Below are positions 9,343 to 17,919 of a stretch of 64,000 nucleotides of DNA, piece after piece. The notes below the pieces were generated by a model. The model was not told where the DNA came from, did no database searches, and saw only the letters and a program-made list of their open reading frames with translations. This DNA is from Cyanidium caldarium (lineage: Eukaryota; Rhodophyta; Bangiophyceae; Cyanidiales; Cyanidiaceae): positions 124,001-188,000 of the forward strand of contig JANCYW010000014.1 of the NCBI GenBank assembly GCA_026184775.1. The letters are read 5' to 3'. Both the position numbers and the translations under genes were made by a program. Numbering within the stretch: position 1 is the stretch's first letter; the number at the start of each line of letters is the position of its first letter.

Positions 9343-12300
9343 TCATCGGGGCGTATGGTTGGCAGCGGTCGGAGGCGGTGGCGGCGGACATAGGATCCCG
9401 TGATGGAGTCGGCTCTCGTAAGCGTCCTGCAGTGCCGCCAGGTGTTGGCGCAAGAGGGCCAGCGACGCCTCCTGGAGGCGCCGACGCTCATCGAGCGTGC
9501 GCGCCAGCGTCAACCACGGGCGCGTGGAGTGGAGGGGTGTAGCGGCGACCCCATCGCTGTCGCTGACATCCCGCAGCGCCCGTTGCTGCAGCTCGTCCAT
9601 CACGCGAGCGTAGGGCAGCTCGCGCCCGTAAACGCCCAACAGACGCTCGGGGTGCGGTGCGTGGGTGATGAGCGCCTCCCACACCTCGGTGCGATCTGCC
9701 TGTTGCGCCAAGCGCAGTGCCTCCTCCTCCCGGCCGTGCTGCAGGTAAAGGCGCAGCGCTGCCGGCGTGTCGCCCAGCTCCCGCCACAAGTAGGCGCGCT
9801 CGTCCGCCCAGGCACTCCCGTCCTCGGCGACCATGGTGACCGCCTCTTCCAGCATGCGCAATACCACTCGCGGCCGATACGCCGCCCGGTGGGCGCGCAG
9901 CAAATCCGCCACGCGCTCCGGTGCGTGCCGCACCCGCAACTGTAACAGCAGTTCCAAGTCGTCCGGGTCGCGCAGACGCCGCGGGTCATCGTCCAGCACC
10001 CGATCCAGATACCGCATCGCATAGCCGCCGTTGACGGCCAGCAGCGCCTGCAGCACCACCGCGGTGGGCAGTTCCGATTCCGGTGCCAGGGCTAGCGTCT
10101 CCGCGGCGCGGTCCTCGTCGATCTCGAACAGCTGTGCCAGGTGCGGCCGAACCGCCTCGTACAGACCGTGTCGCAGAATATATAGGAACACGGTGTCCTC
10201 CTCGTTTTGCAACATCAAGTGGAGCACTTGATCGTGCCGCCCGGAGCGCGAATACAGGGTGCCCAACGCCTCCCGCAGGTACAGCACATGATGACTCCCA
10301 CTGCCGTCGCTGGCGTTCTGGCGTTGCAGTGCCACTTGTGCTTCAATGGCGCGCACGGTAGAGCTGACCGAAAACAGCTCCACCGGCCACACTTGCGCCG
10401 CATGCACCAGCGCCGGTGCCGGCTGCTGCACCAGCTGCTGCATCAGCTCTTGATACAGGGCGGTGCTGAGGCGCGGTGCATCGGTGGGCACCAGCGAGGC
10501 CACGGTGCCCGCGTGTCCCATGTCGATGACGCGGCGCACCCACTTCTCCCACAGAGAGGCGGGTGCCGGCCAGCTGCCGAGCCAGTGCGGCAACTGCGCT
10601 ACAGCGGCGCCGATGGCAGCGGTCCGGGACGCACCCGTTTCCAGACGCGAGGTGTCCAGTTGTCGCTGCAGCACCCGATCAGCCAATGCCTCCAGCGACA
10701 GGTCGCCACTCCAGCGCTCTCCCGCCTCTCGATACGCTTGCAAAGCGACCGCAAACGCGGCGGCATCATCGTGTGCCTGGCGCGACAGCCAGTCGGCACG
10801 TTCTTGCGCGGTGCGCGGACGCACCCGAAATACCCGTTGGTGGGCAATGTTGTCAGGCGCCGAGGCCGCCGACGACAAAATGATGAACACCGACGAGGCT
10901 GTCGCGTCGGTGCCAGACACCCGACGACACACCACCGGTGTCACTGCATCGATCGATGCCGCATTACCGTTCGCGACGTCGACCGAAAGTGGGTGAGCCT
11001 CGGTCTGCGTCCACTGCGTGATTTCGCCTCCGGTCGCTGCCGCAACGTTTCCATGCAACAACCGCAATCGCGCCAACGTCTCCCGTCGCACATCAGCCGC
11101 ACCCGACTCATCTGCGTCGCCGACGACGCCATCCCCAGTCTCCCTGTTTTGCCGCGTGTCCAGCACCAGCACTCGCGCGGCGTCATCGTCCAGCGGTATC
11201 GCCGCGCGCTCGCAATACCCGTCGTGCGCACACAGCGCGTCTGCGGTCGCCGTCACCTGCACGCGTTTGCTGCCGTGTCCCGTCTGCGGCTCCTGCAAGT
11301 AACGTCGGAAGCACAACACCCGCAGCGCACTCCGACTGGACGACGAGCGTTTCGTGGCCGACACGCGGCCACAGCCGCAACTCCAATGCGCCAGCAACCG
11401 CCCGTCCGACGCCCAGTACACTGTGGCCGCGTCGGCGGTGCCGGCCGGCGCCGCCAAAAAGCACACACCGTGCGCCCGCACCACATCGTACACCCGCACG
11501 CCGTCCGCCGTGGACCACGCCAGCAGATCGCCACGCCAAGCCACACTGTGAATGGCACTCTCGCCGCGGTGAATGGTGGACAGCTGGCTCAGGCCAAGCC
11601 ATGACTCGCCATACACCACCAGCTCACCGCATCGACCCCCCACGGCAATGCGCGCACTGCCCGTCGCCTGGGCGTAGGTCGGATCCAGCGCCACCGCCTG
11701 CAGCCAGTCTCCCGGTCGGCACGCTCGCACCCGTTTGGTATCCGCCCTCGCCCGCTCCAGGAATATCGACCCGTCGCTGCACACTGCACAAAACACCTGG
11801 CCGTCAGCACTGACGTCCACCGCGGTTACCGCCGCGCCGGCCGTGCCGCTGGCCGCACCCTCCACCCCGGGAAAGCACCACGACCGGAGGCAGTGCGCGA
11901 GCCGAGCGTCCGTGCAGTGCACTGCGGCCACCTCCGCATTTGCCTCCTGCGAAGCGTTATCGACCGATGCGTCCTCCGCGCGTTGTGCACCGCCCCAGAA
12001 TAGCGACTCCAGGCCGGCGCCCGCCACACAACCCACCCGAAACGACCGCGGCCACACGGCGGTCGCGGAGCACTCCTCGCACACCACCTCGGGCACCGTC
12101 CGTGCGCTGGAACGTTGTGGAGAGGCAAGCGCACCGTCTTCCGACATCACCGCTGCACTCTCTGCGTTTTGCCTCGAGCGTTCCTCTCGGATCTCATCTT
12201 CCACAGCGCACGCTCGTACTTTGCGACCGCCGAGGCGAACGTGCACACCGTCCGAGCGGGACCGACCGACGACGACGCGTCGCCCGCGCGCGAGATACAC

Positions 12301-12360
12301 CCGATGGCGGATCCGTTGGCCGGGTCGCGGTCCGCAGAAAAGTGAATCCGCGCGGAGCAT
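9343..12360 (-). CDS. VPS41: HOPS tethering complex subunit VPS41
   Basis: A 1005-residue protein with an N-terminal beta-propeller region (about residues 165-500, WD-like stretches) and a C-terminal alpha-solenoid of the clathrin-heavy-chain-repeat type. The C-terminal part has the VPS41 order: E-E-D-T-V-F-L-Y-I-L-R-H-G-L-Y-E, then LWRELGDTPAALRLYLQHG, EEALRLAQQADRTEVWEAL and P-E-R-L-L-G-V-Y-G. These match the VPS41 pattern of M-G-N-x-x-x-A-L followed by A-x-x-x-A-x-x-Q-D-D-x-x-L-W-x-x-L. VPS41 is the effector subunit of HOPS that tethers late endosomes and vacuoles before fusion. The RING/zinc end found in animal VPS41 is not visible; the protein instead ends in a short Pro run. The first ~130 residues are poorly conserved. 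Confidence 0.85.
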   Translation of the reverse strand: MLRADSLFCGPRPGQRIRHRVYLARGRRVVVGRSRSDGVHVRLGGRKVRACAVEDEIREERSRQNAESAAVMSEDGALASPQRSSARTVPEVVCEECSATAVWPRSFRVGCVAGAGLESLFWGGAQRAEDASVDNASQEANAEVAAVHCTDARLAHCLRSWCFPGVEGAASGTAGAAVTAVDVSADGQVFCAVCSDGSIFLERARADTKRVRACRPGDWLQAVALDPTYAQATGSARIAVGGRCGELVVYGESWLGLSQLSTIHRGESAIHSVAWRGDLLAWSTADGVRVYDVVRAHGVCFLAAPAGTADAATVYWASDGRLLAHWSCGCGRVSATKRSSSSRSALRVLCFRRYLQEPQTGHGSKRVQVTATADALCAHDGYCERAAIPLDDDAARVLVLDTRQNRETGDGVVGDADESGAADVRRETLARLRLLHGNVAAATGGEITQWTQTEAHPLSVDVANGNAASIDAVTPVVCRRVSGTDATASSVFIILSSAASAPDNIAHQRVFRVRPRTAQERADWLSRQAHDDAAAFAVALQAYREAGERWSGDLSLEALADRVLQRQLDTSRLETGASRTAAIGAAVAQLPHWLGSWPAPASLWEKWVRRVIDMGHAGTVASLVPTDAPRLSTALYQELMQQLVQQPAPALVHAAQVWPVELFSVSSTVRAIEAQVALQRQNASDGSGSHHVLYLREALGTLYSRSGRHDQVLHLMLQNEEDTVFLYILRHGLYEAVRPHLAQLFEIDEDRAAETLALAPESELPTAVVLQALLAVNGGYAMRYLDRVLDDDPRRLRDPDDLELLLQLRVRHAPERVADLLRAHRAAYRPRVVLRMLEEAVTMVAEDGSAWADERAYLWRELGDTPAALRLYLQHGREEEALRLAQQADRTEVWEALITHAPHPERLLGVYGRELPYARVMDELQQRALRDVSDSDGVAATPLHSTRPWLTLARTLDERRRLQEASLALLRQHLAALQDAYESRLHHGILCPPPPPPTAANHTPR

Positions 12361-12411
12361 GCCACTCCCGAAACTGGATTCCCCGGTACTTCATAATTCG
12401 CAAGGGAAAGA

Positions 12412-13053
12412 ATGAAACCGCGACCTCAAGAGCACGGCTCCGCGGGCAGCGAGGACCACCGAGCGGTGTCCTCGGCAGCGTTGTCGTCGGAGGGCGCGCC
12501 AGCGCCGCGTCCGCGTCCCACTCCGCTGCTCCTCGGTTCGTTTATCATTTTCGGGGCCTATTTGGCGGGCGTGATCGGATTCAAGTACTCGCGTTTTGCG
12601 GTGGGCAAGGATATCCACCGCGGCTGGGAGAATTATCGGCGCTTCTCGCACGAGCGGTTAGAGCGGGAGGCGCAGTCGCGGGCGGCGTGGGAGGCGGCCG
12701 CGCGTCAGCGGGCTTTCGTCGGCGCCGAGACCGAACGCCTTCGCCAGCAGGCCGCAGCCGACTGGGCGGCCTGGGCGCGACGATGGCGCGGGCGCGAGTC
12801 GGAGGATGCGCAGTCGTTGTATGCGGTGTTGGGCGTATCGCGAAACGCTACCGCGGAAGAGATCCGGCGGGCTTATTTACGTCGCGCGAAGGTGCTGCAT
12901 CCTGACGTCGTCCATGTGCACGGCGCCAGCACCGACCATGTCGAGTCGTTTCGCCGTCTCGTCGAGGCGTACCAGGTGTTGCGTGATCCGGCCAAGCGCC
13001 GTGCCTACGACGCGCAGCGGTGGACGCCATCCGATGCCCGTCCCCAGGGGTGA
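12412..13053 (+). CDS. Membrane-anchored J-domain (DnaJ-like) co-chaperone
   Basis: A 213-residue protein with one transmembrane segment near residues 40-58 (LLLGSFIIFGAYLAGVIGF), a charged helical middle rich in Arg/Ala/Glu, and a C-terminal J-domain (about residues 140-205). The J-domain begins SLYAVLGVSRNATAEEIRRAY and has an intact H163-P164-D165 loop, so it should be able to stimulate Hsp70 ATPase activity. There is no Gly/Phe region or zinc domain, which makes it a type III (class C) J-protein. The compartment (mitochondrial inner membrane, ER or plastid) is not clear. It converges on the next gene with only 17 bp between the stop codons. Confidence 0.85.
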   Translation: MKPRPQEHGSAGSEDHRAVSSAALSSEGAPAPRPRPTPLLLGSFIIFGAYLAGVIGFKYSRFAVGKDIHRGWENYRRFSHERLEREAQSRAAWEAAARQRAFVGAETERLRQQAAADWAAWARRWRGRESEDAQSLYAVLGVSRNATAEEIRRAYLRRAKVLHPDVVHVHGASTDHVESFRRLVEAYQVLRDPAKRRAYDAQRWTPSDARPQG

Positions 13054-13070
13054 CGATACCTTCGCGTGCG

Positions 13071-14141
13071 TCATCGCCAGTGGCGCGGCAGCTTGGACAG
13101 GGCGGATCGCCGGACACGCGGACACTGCCGCCATGACATCGGCTGCCAGCGCAGCACCACGTACCCTAACAGTTCCAGCGCGCGAAACACCCCCAGCCCG
13201 TCCAACACGGTGTTGCAGTGGCCGCTCACGTGGCAATACTGTTGGCGGCCGCCATTGGCGTGATGCTGAGCGTGCTCGGCGCGTCCCACCAGGATACCCG
13301 CGTGCTGCAACCAGCGCACCAGGCGCGGCGGCTGTTCCACGTGCGACCACAGGTGGAACGCCGGCGACAGCGCCAATAACGCCGTGCCCACCAACAGCGA
13401 CGTCTCCAGCGCCACGTTCGGCGGCCGGCTCGCGAGCAGGGCCACCAGCGCCGGCATCAGAGCGCGGCATGCCGGTGCCACCGTCCGCCAGAAATCCTGT
13501 CGGGTGAGCCGCTGCGGGTCGTCGTCGTGCGCGTAAAAGTCCTCGGCCACCGGGGCCAGCAACGGCAGCGCCGAGAACATCATCGGCCAGAACACTCCGA
13601 CGCCGCTCTGATAGGCAGAGCGCTCGGGCCGACGGGGCGATGCGTTCCAGATGGGGCTGCAACGATAACTGGCGGTGAACCAGAGAAACACTCCGCTGAT
13701 CAGATCGGCGCCGTAGTACCCCGCCACGACGCCGGCCATCACGCCACCCATTTCGCTCGGCTCCCAACCGTGGGCATGAAGACGCAGGATAATGTCCAGT
13801 ACCAGCGCGTCACATAGAAGATCAGCCAGCAGTACCGACGCTCGGTCAAACCACGCGTTAGCACTACGCCGGTCGGACGGCTGTTCCCGAACAGCGGAAG
13901 GCGACGCGAAGGACCGCCGCCGAGTCGATTCGCGCCGCTCATCCCGTTGCGGCTGGGCCCGTCCGTGCAGAGAGAAGCTTGGTCCTGTCGTGCATTTTCG
14001 AGCATACTGTCTGTTCGTGCAGCAGTCCCCCGTCACCGGCACCGGCGGTCGGGGTCGTCCGACGCCATCGCCCACCACGGAAACGCCTTGCCACCGTGAC
14101 ACTGCGCCAACAGGCCAACCGACGAATACCAGTCTCCCCAT
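13071..14141 (-). CDS. FAD4/PEDS1 (TMEM189, CarF)-like lipid desaturase-fold protein with altered histidine motifs
   Basis: A 356-residue membrane protein related to plant FAD4 (which makes trans-3-hexadecenoate in plastid phosphatidylglycerol) and animal plasmanylethanolamine desaturase. Family landmarks are AGYYGADLISGVFLWF, PAFHLWSHVEQPPRLVRWLQ, G-R-A-E-H-A-Q-H-H and QYCHVSGHCNTVLDGLGVF, the last very like FAD4 (YCIVSGxWNxxLD). The FHxWxH and EHAxHH metal-ligand motifs are kept. However, where relatives have S-G-x-x-H-W and (E/G)-H-H, this protein has S-G-V-F-L-W and A-H-D, so two expected di-iron histidines are missing. About 110 N-terminal residues rich in Arg/Ser may be a plastid targeting region. 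It may be a divergent enzyme or a pseudoenzyme. Confidence 0.8.
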   Translation of the reverse strand: MGRLVFVGWPVGAVSRWQGVSVVGDGVGRPRPPVPVTGDCCTNRQYARKCTTGPSFSLHGRAQPQRDERRESTRRRSFASPSAVREQPSDRRSANAWFDRASVLLADLLCDALVLDIILRLHAHGWEPSEMGGVMAGVVAGYYGADLISGVFLWFTASYRCSPIWNASPRRPERSAYQSGVGVFWPMMFSALPLLAPVAEDFYAHDDDPQRLTRQDFWRTVAPACRALMPALVALLASRPPNVALETSLLVGTALLALSPAFHLWSHVEQPPRLVRWLQHAGILVGRAEHAQHHANGGRQQYCHVSGHCNTVLDGLGVFRALELLGYVVLRWQPMSWRQCPRVRRSALSKLPRHWR

Positions 14142-14448
14142 CGCTCCCTACCCTCCCTGCCTCCACTCCTATCACTAACGACGCGCACTGTCTCTCATCT
14201 ACACCGTGTCCTCTGCGAGCACATGAGAGCGTTCACCCGGTGCTCGACGAGACCGTGCACGCGCGCGCGCCGTCGCGAACGCGAGCTCAGCGCCCGTCGC
14301 GGACGATAATGAGACGCAGCGGCGATGACGGAACCATGACATGGGCGAGTCGGCAAAGAGAGCGGTAGATCAACAACCACATACAAGCAGGTGACTCTGG
14401 GTTTGTGGAGAACATACATAACTTCAGTCGCTTATCGGTCGCATCAGC
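14142..14448. other. Intergenic region with a short alternating GC tract
   Basis: This 307-bp gap lies 5' of the FAD4-like gene and 3' of the next minus-strand gene. It contains an alternating CG tract at about 14257-14270. No coding frame with a recognisable product and no tRNA-like fold was seen. Confidence 0.4.
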
Positions 14449-15225
14449 CTAGGTAATCTCTCCTGTTCCCGCACCGATGCAGCACACCACACCGCTGTGC
14501 GGGTAACGGTCGCGCAGCGAGTCGAGGAACTCGTGCCATACACTGGTGTTGGCCGACGGTGCCGGGCAGCAGGAATAAGCCAGCGCCACATCTGAATACT
14601 GCAATAGGCGTGCGGTCAGGTCGGCAGTGGGGCGATTGGTGCCACCGACACTGTCCACGAGGATGCCGGATGGGCCGTGCACGATAGCGGCGCGATAGGC
14701 CACTGCGGAGGCCACACAGCGATCCACTGCGATCAGCAAGAGTTGCGGCGCGGCGTCTACGTCGGCTGCGGATGCGCCAGACAGTTCACGCAACAGGCGC
14801 CATTCGTGCTCCAGCGCTGCCGCCCAGTTGCGTCGCAGCGCGTGAACGCTGTCACAAGCTGCCGGCCACCGTGGCCAGGAGTGACGCGTGCCCCACGCGT
14901 CACCTTGTAGCGCGTCTCGCGTGACTTGCAGCCAACGCGCCAGCAGGAGGCGGCTGGCGTGCAACAACACCAGCAGACCGTGCAGGTCCGACAGACTCAG
15001 GACGGCCAGGGCGCACCGCGTGTCCTCTGGCAAACCGAGCGCGCTCCATCGACCTTGCAGCGCAAACCAACGCTCTAGCCACAACACCCGCACTATTGTC
15101 AATAACATACTGGGGATGAGCACGGCGAGCCACGGCCGTGTTTGTCTTCGCCGCGGAGAGGGAACTTGGCGTCGTTGTCTCCGCCACAGCATCCGAACTC
15201 GACTAGATAGAGGAGGTTGGAACAA
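14449..15225 (-). CDS. Hypothetical membrane protein
   Basis: I do not recognise this 258-residue protein. The N-terminus is strongly basic (many Arg in residues 9-30) and leads into a hydrophobic segment at about residues 31-50 (PWLAVLIPSMLLTIVRVLWL) and a second hydrophobic stretch at about 68-98 that includes LLVLLHASRLLLARWL. The remaining ~150 residues look soluble, with Trp-rich and Leu-rich helices and a VVCCIGAGTGEI ending. A basic N-terminus followed by two close spans fits an ER or organelle membrane protein with a large soluble C-terminal domain. No catalytic motif is evident. The frame is intact and lies in a gap between two well-supported genes, which is the main reason for calling it real. 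Confidence 0.6.
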   Translation of the reverse strand: MFQPPLSSRVRMLWRRQRRQVPSPRRRQTRPWLAVLIPSMLLTIVRVLWLERWFALQGRWSALGLPEDTRCALAVLSLSDLHGLLVLLHASRLLLARWLQVTRDALQGDAWGTRHSWPRWPAACDSVHALRRNWAAALEHEWRLLRELSGASAADVDAAPQLLLIAVDRCVASAVAYRAAIVHGPSGILVDSVGGTNRPTADLTARLLQYSDVALAYSCCPAPSANTSVWHEFLDSLRDRYPHSGVVCCIGAGTGEIT

Positions 15226-15385
15226 ACAAGCGAGTGCAGCTGACGTGATTCAGCCTCATCTGTCTTGCCCACGGTGCCTGCAGCGTCATTTTTAGGGCAC
15301 ACCCCGGTTGATGACGTTTAGAAGCGAAAACGCATCGATCGGTCCCGTGTTGTCCGACCCTTGGCGGACACGCATTCCCTGCGCG

Positions 15386-16312
15386 TCACTTGGCGATATC
15401 CACCAGCTGCCAATCGGGCTGGAGCGGGGGATCGGAGCGGAACCGTGCCGTCGTCACCAGATTAGCGCCCTCCGGCGGGTTGACGTCGAATACCGTCGAG
15501 CGGAACCGCCAAACCGGCTTGTGCCATACGTGGCGCTCCTGATTCAGCACCTTGCCCTCCGGATTCCTCCAGGTGGTGCTCAAGCGGACCACGTACTCTA
15601 CCTCGATGTCGAGGTCGATTCCGCGCATCCATTCGATGCGCGGCCTCATGTCCACAATCTGCACGTCTCGTATCTCCTCCACCTGCGACTCCACCAGCAC
15701 GCCTTGCGCCTGGTATTCGCGGACGGTGTCCTCCATGGCGCGCCCGAGCGCATCGCCCAGCGCCGGCCGTATCGCGCTGATGTCGCCGCGACTCAGCGCC
15801 TCATGCACGCGGCAGAAAGCGTACTTGACGCCCTCCAGAAACTCCTCCATCGTGAAGAATGGCGGCGGCCACGGTCGGCGTAGACGCGTCAACGAATACC
15901 ACAGTTTCAGTTGACGCAACAGCGGCACCGTAGTGCGTAACGGTGCTGGCGGTATCGACTCCTCTTCTGGTGGAGAGGAGGGTGGCGGACGCGCTGCAGG
16001 TGAGGAACCGTAAAGTCGAGTGTCCCGCCACGCCCGACTCGTGCCCGCAGCGGAGGACACCTGCAGAGACCGACTCCGGTGGTGGAGGGTCGAGAATCGT
16101 CGGCTCGGCGAGAGAGTGGGCAAGGGAGGCGACCACATCTGGGCAGTCTCCGATCGCTGCAGTCGGGACAGCTGCTGCGGCCACGCTCTCCGCAACTCGC
16201 CGTCTCTGAGAACGTTCGGACGGGCGCCGTTCCGACGACCCATCCATCTCGCGAGCACCTCCGACCCCGGACTCACTCGAGCCACAATTCGTCGCCACGC
16301 ACCGCCTGCCAT
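15386..16312 (-). CDS. Tim44-like domain protein, probably mitochondrial ribosomal protein mL45
   Basis: A 308-residue protein with about 120 N-terminal residues rich in Arg, Ser and Pro and poor in acidic residues (a likely mitochondrial presequence plus spacer), then a Tim44-like/mL45 domain from about residue 150 to the end. That domain starts FTMEEFLEGVKYAFCRVHEA and continues V-E-E-I-R-D-V-Q-I-V-D-M-R, a beta segment ending in the V-E-Y-V-V-R-L strand, and V-W-R-F-R-S-T-V-F-D. Tim44-like domains bind the inner membrane; in mL45 the domain places the ribosomal exit tunnel at the Oxa1 insertase, while in Tim44 it anchors the import motor. Lack of a long Hsp70-binding N-terminal region favours mL45, but the two are hard to tell apart by eye. 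Confidence 0.68.
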   Translation of the reverse strand: MAGGAWRRIVARVSPGSEVLARWMGRRNGARPNVLRDGELRRAWPQQLSRLQRSETAQMWSPPLPTLSPSRRFSTLHHRSRSLQVSSAAGTSRAWRDTRLYGSSPAARPPPSSPPEEESIPPAPLRTTVPLLRQLKLWYSLTRLRRPWPPPFFTMEEFLEGVKYAFCRVHEALSRGDISAIRPALGDALGRAMEDTVREYQAQGVLVESQVEEIRDVQIVDMRPRIEWMRGIDLDIEVEYVVRLSTTWRNPEGKVLNQERHVWHKPVWRFRSTVFDVNPPEGANLVTTARFRSDPPLQPDWQLVDIAK

Positions 16313-16584
16313 GCCTCCACCACCATTCCAGTCTGCTAGCTGTTTGGCCCTTTACCGGAATGTTCGCATGAGGCCCAGGCGGTTGCCGGGATCGCAACGG
16401 AGGTGCAAGTCGGTGCACCCGTCAGAGGCCGATACGCGGTCCGGAGCAACGACGGGACGTGCCGATGGTGGACGAAAGGCATCCGTGAGCTGTCTTGAAG
16501 GCGAACAGGCGTTTTAGGTACATAGCCGCCCCCCAATCAGATACACTTTCACAGCATGCATGTGGAGACCGCCGACACGCCCTC

Positions 16585-17661
16585 CTAGGGGCGACTGCCA
16601 CCGTCTTCATGGAGCACGCCCGGACGGATCACCTCGCGCCCGTGCACACCACTGGCATCCACATCAAAGCAGACTCGGGTGCCGGGTGTCGGTCCGCCTG
16701 CGGAAAACATCACCTGCGCGTACCGGGCAGCGCCTCCAACTCCCGGAGCGCCCGACTCTCTTTGTATCCAATAGCGGGCGTTAACGCAGTGCGACCACGC
16801 ATGCCCCAAGGCGGGCACGGGGCGGCGGGTGTTGTGCACGTAATCGTAGCGGTAAGTGACCGGGTTGGCCACCACGACTGCCACTGGAATTTGACGCACT
16901 GCTTGGCGTAATTGCAGCGCCAGAGCGAACAGCCACTGGGCACGCCGCACCATCTGATGCCGTTCCGCACGGTTGTACTCGGGCCGCACCACGGCGGCCA
17001 GGCTGTCCACAATCACCAGCCGGATCTCCGGCCGGAAGCGCAGCAGTTGCGGCAGGCGTCGACGCACCAATTCGTCCATGTCGCCCAAAGTGCGAACGCG
17101 CTCATTCGCGTGCTCGACATATATTCGGTCCAATGCAGCGCTCCGTTCGGTGCCCGGCTCGGACCATGCCTGTGGGGCGGACCGCGCTCGGACCATTTCT
17201 CTCAGACGCGAGACCGGAAAGGCACCGCCCTCGGTATGCACATATACCGTCTCGCCGGGATTGTTGGCGGCCAGCTGCAGCAGCAGCTGGGTCTTGCCGG
17301 CGCCCGCTTCCCCACATAGCTCGGTGATCATGCCATATCGCGCGGACAGCACCGCATCCAGGCGAGCGTCGCCAAAACGCAACGACGGCACGCTCCCGTC
17401 GAGTGCCTTCCCTGCTTGCGAGTTTGTCGTATAAACCAGGTGCTTGGACACGAAATTTCGTAGCTCCCGCTCCAAATTGATGCGCCCACCCAGGGCCAGC
17501 CGCCGCCGCACCCACTGCCGCGCGTCGGCCTCCGTGACCTTCGCCCCTGAACTCTTCGTGCCGCTCGGTCTCCACCATCCATCTTGCGCGGCTTGCATCA
17601 GCACATACACCGCACTGTCACCATCGAGAGTTGTCGCGTCGGCGTCTCCAGTGCATTCCAT
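16585..17661 (-). CDS. XRCC3: RAD51 paralogue XRCC3
   Basis: A 358-residue RecA/RAD51-fold ATPase. The Walker A motif is G-E-A-G-A-G-K-T (about residues 117-124, catalytic K123) and Walker B is L-V-I-V-D-S-L-A-A-V-V. XRCC3-type features are Y-V-H-T-E-G-G-A-F-P-V-S-R-L (compare VYICTEDAFPxxRL), the E-R-V-R-T-L-G-D-M-D-E-L segment and a C-terminal region rich in aromatic and His residues around the ssDNA-binding loops. XRCC3 works with RAD51C in homologous recombination, stabilising RAD51 filaments and processing Holliday junctions. There is an E2F-like site 66 bp upstream of the start codon, consistent with S-phase expression. Confidence 0.87.
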   Translation of the reverse strand: MECTGDADATTLDGDSAVYVLMQAAQDGWWRPSGTKSSGAKVTEADARQWVRRRLALGGRINLERELRNFVSKHLVYTTNSQAGKALDGSVPSLRFGDARLDAVLSARYGMITELCGEAGAGKTQLLLQLAANNPGETVYVHTEGGAFPVSRLREMVRARSAPQAWSEPGTERSAALDRIYVEHANERVRTLGDMDELVRRRLPQLLRFRPEIRLVIVDSLAAVVRPEYNRAERHQMVRRAQWLFALALQLRQAVRQIPVAVVVANPVTYRYDYVHNTRRPVPALGHAWSHCVNARYWIQRESGAPGVGGAARYAQVMFSAGGPTPGTRVCFDVDASGVHGREVIRPGVLHEDGGSRP

Positions 17662-17726
17662 CGCCTCCTCCGTTGCAGTGTGTTTCTCACGTCCTGATCG
17701 GCGATTCGTGAACCGCTCCGAACGCC

Positions 17727-17734
17727 TTTCGCGC
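17727..17734 (+). promoter_or_regulatory. E2F-like site upstream of XRCC3
   Basis: TTTCGCGC, in the context CTTTCGCGCCAAC, matches the E2F/DP consensus TTTSSCGC and is extended by the C that follows. It lies 66 bp upstream of the XRCC3 start codon in the gap shared with the divergent transporter gene. Function is inferred from position and match only. Confidence 0.45.
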
Positions 17735-17919
17735 CAACTTTTTGCTCGCGCGCACGGCCGAAATCGTCGCCGTCGATCGTCGAGCGTGGATCGGCCGCGC
17801 TGACAGACGGCGGTCGTACCTCGCGTGGGACCTGTGGAAGTACCCGTTTTCCGGCCCTCTCGCCTATCCTACGTACCGATAGCCACTGTCTGGCGCGTTC
17901 TCTCCTCTTCATCCCTCTT

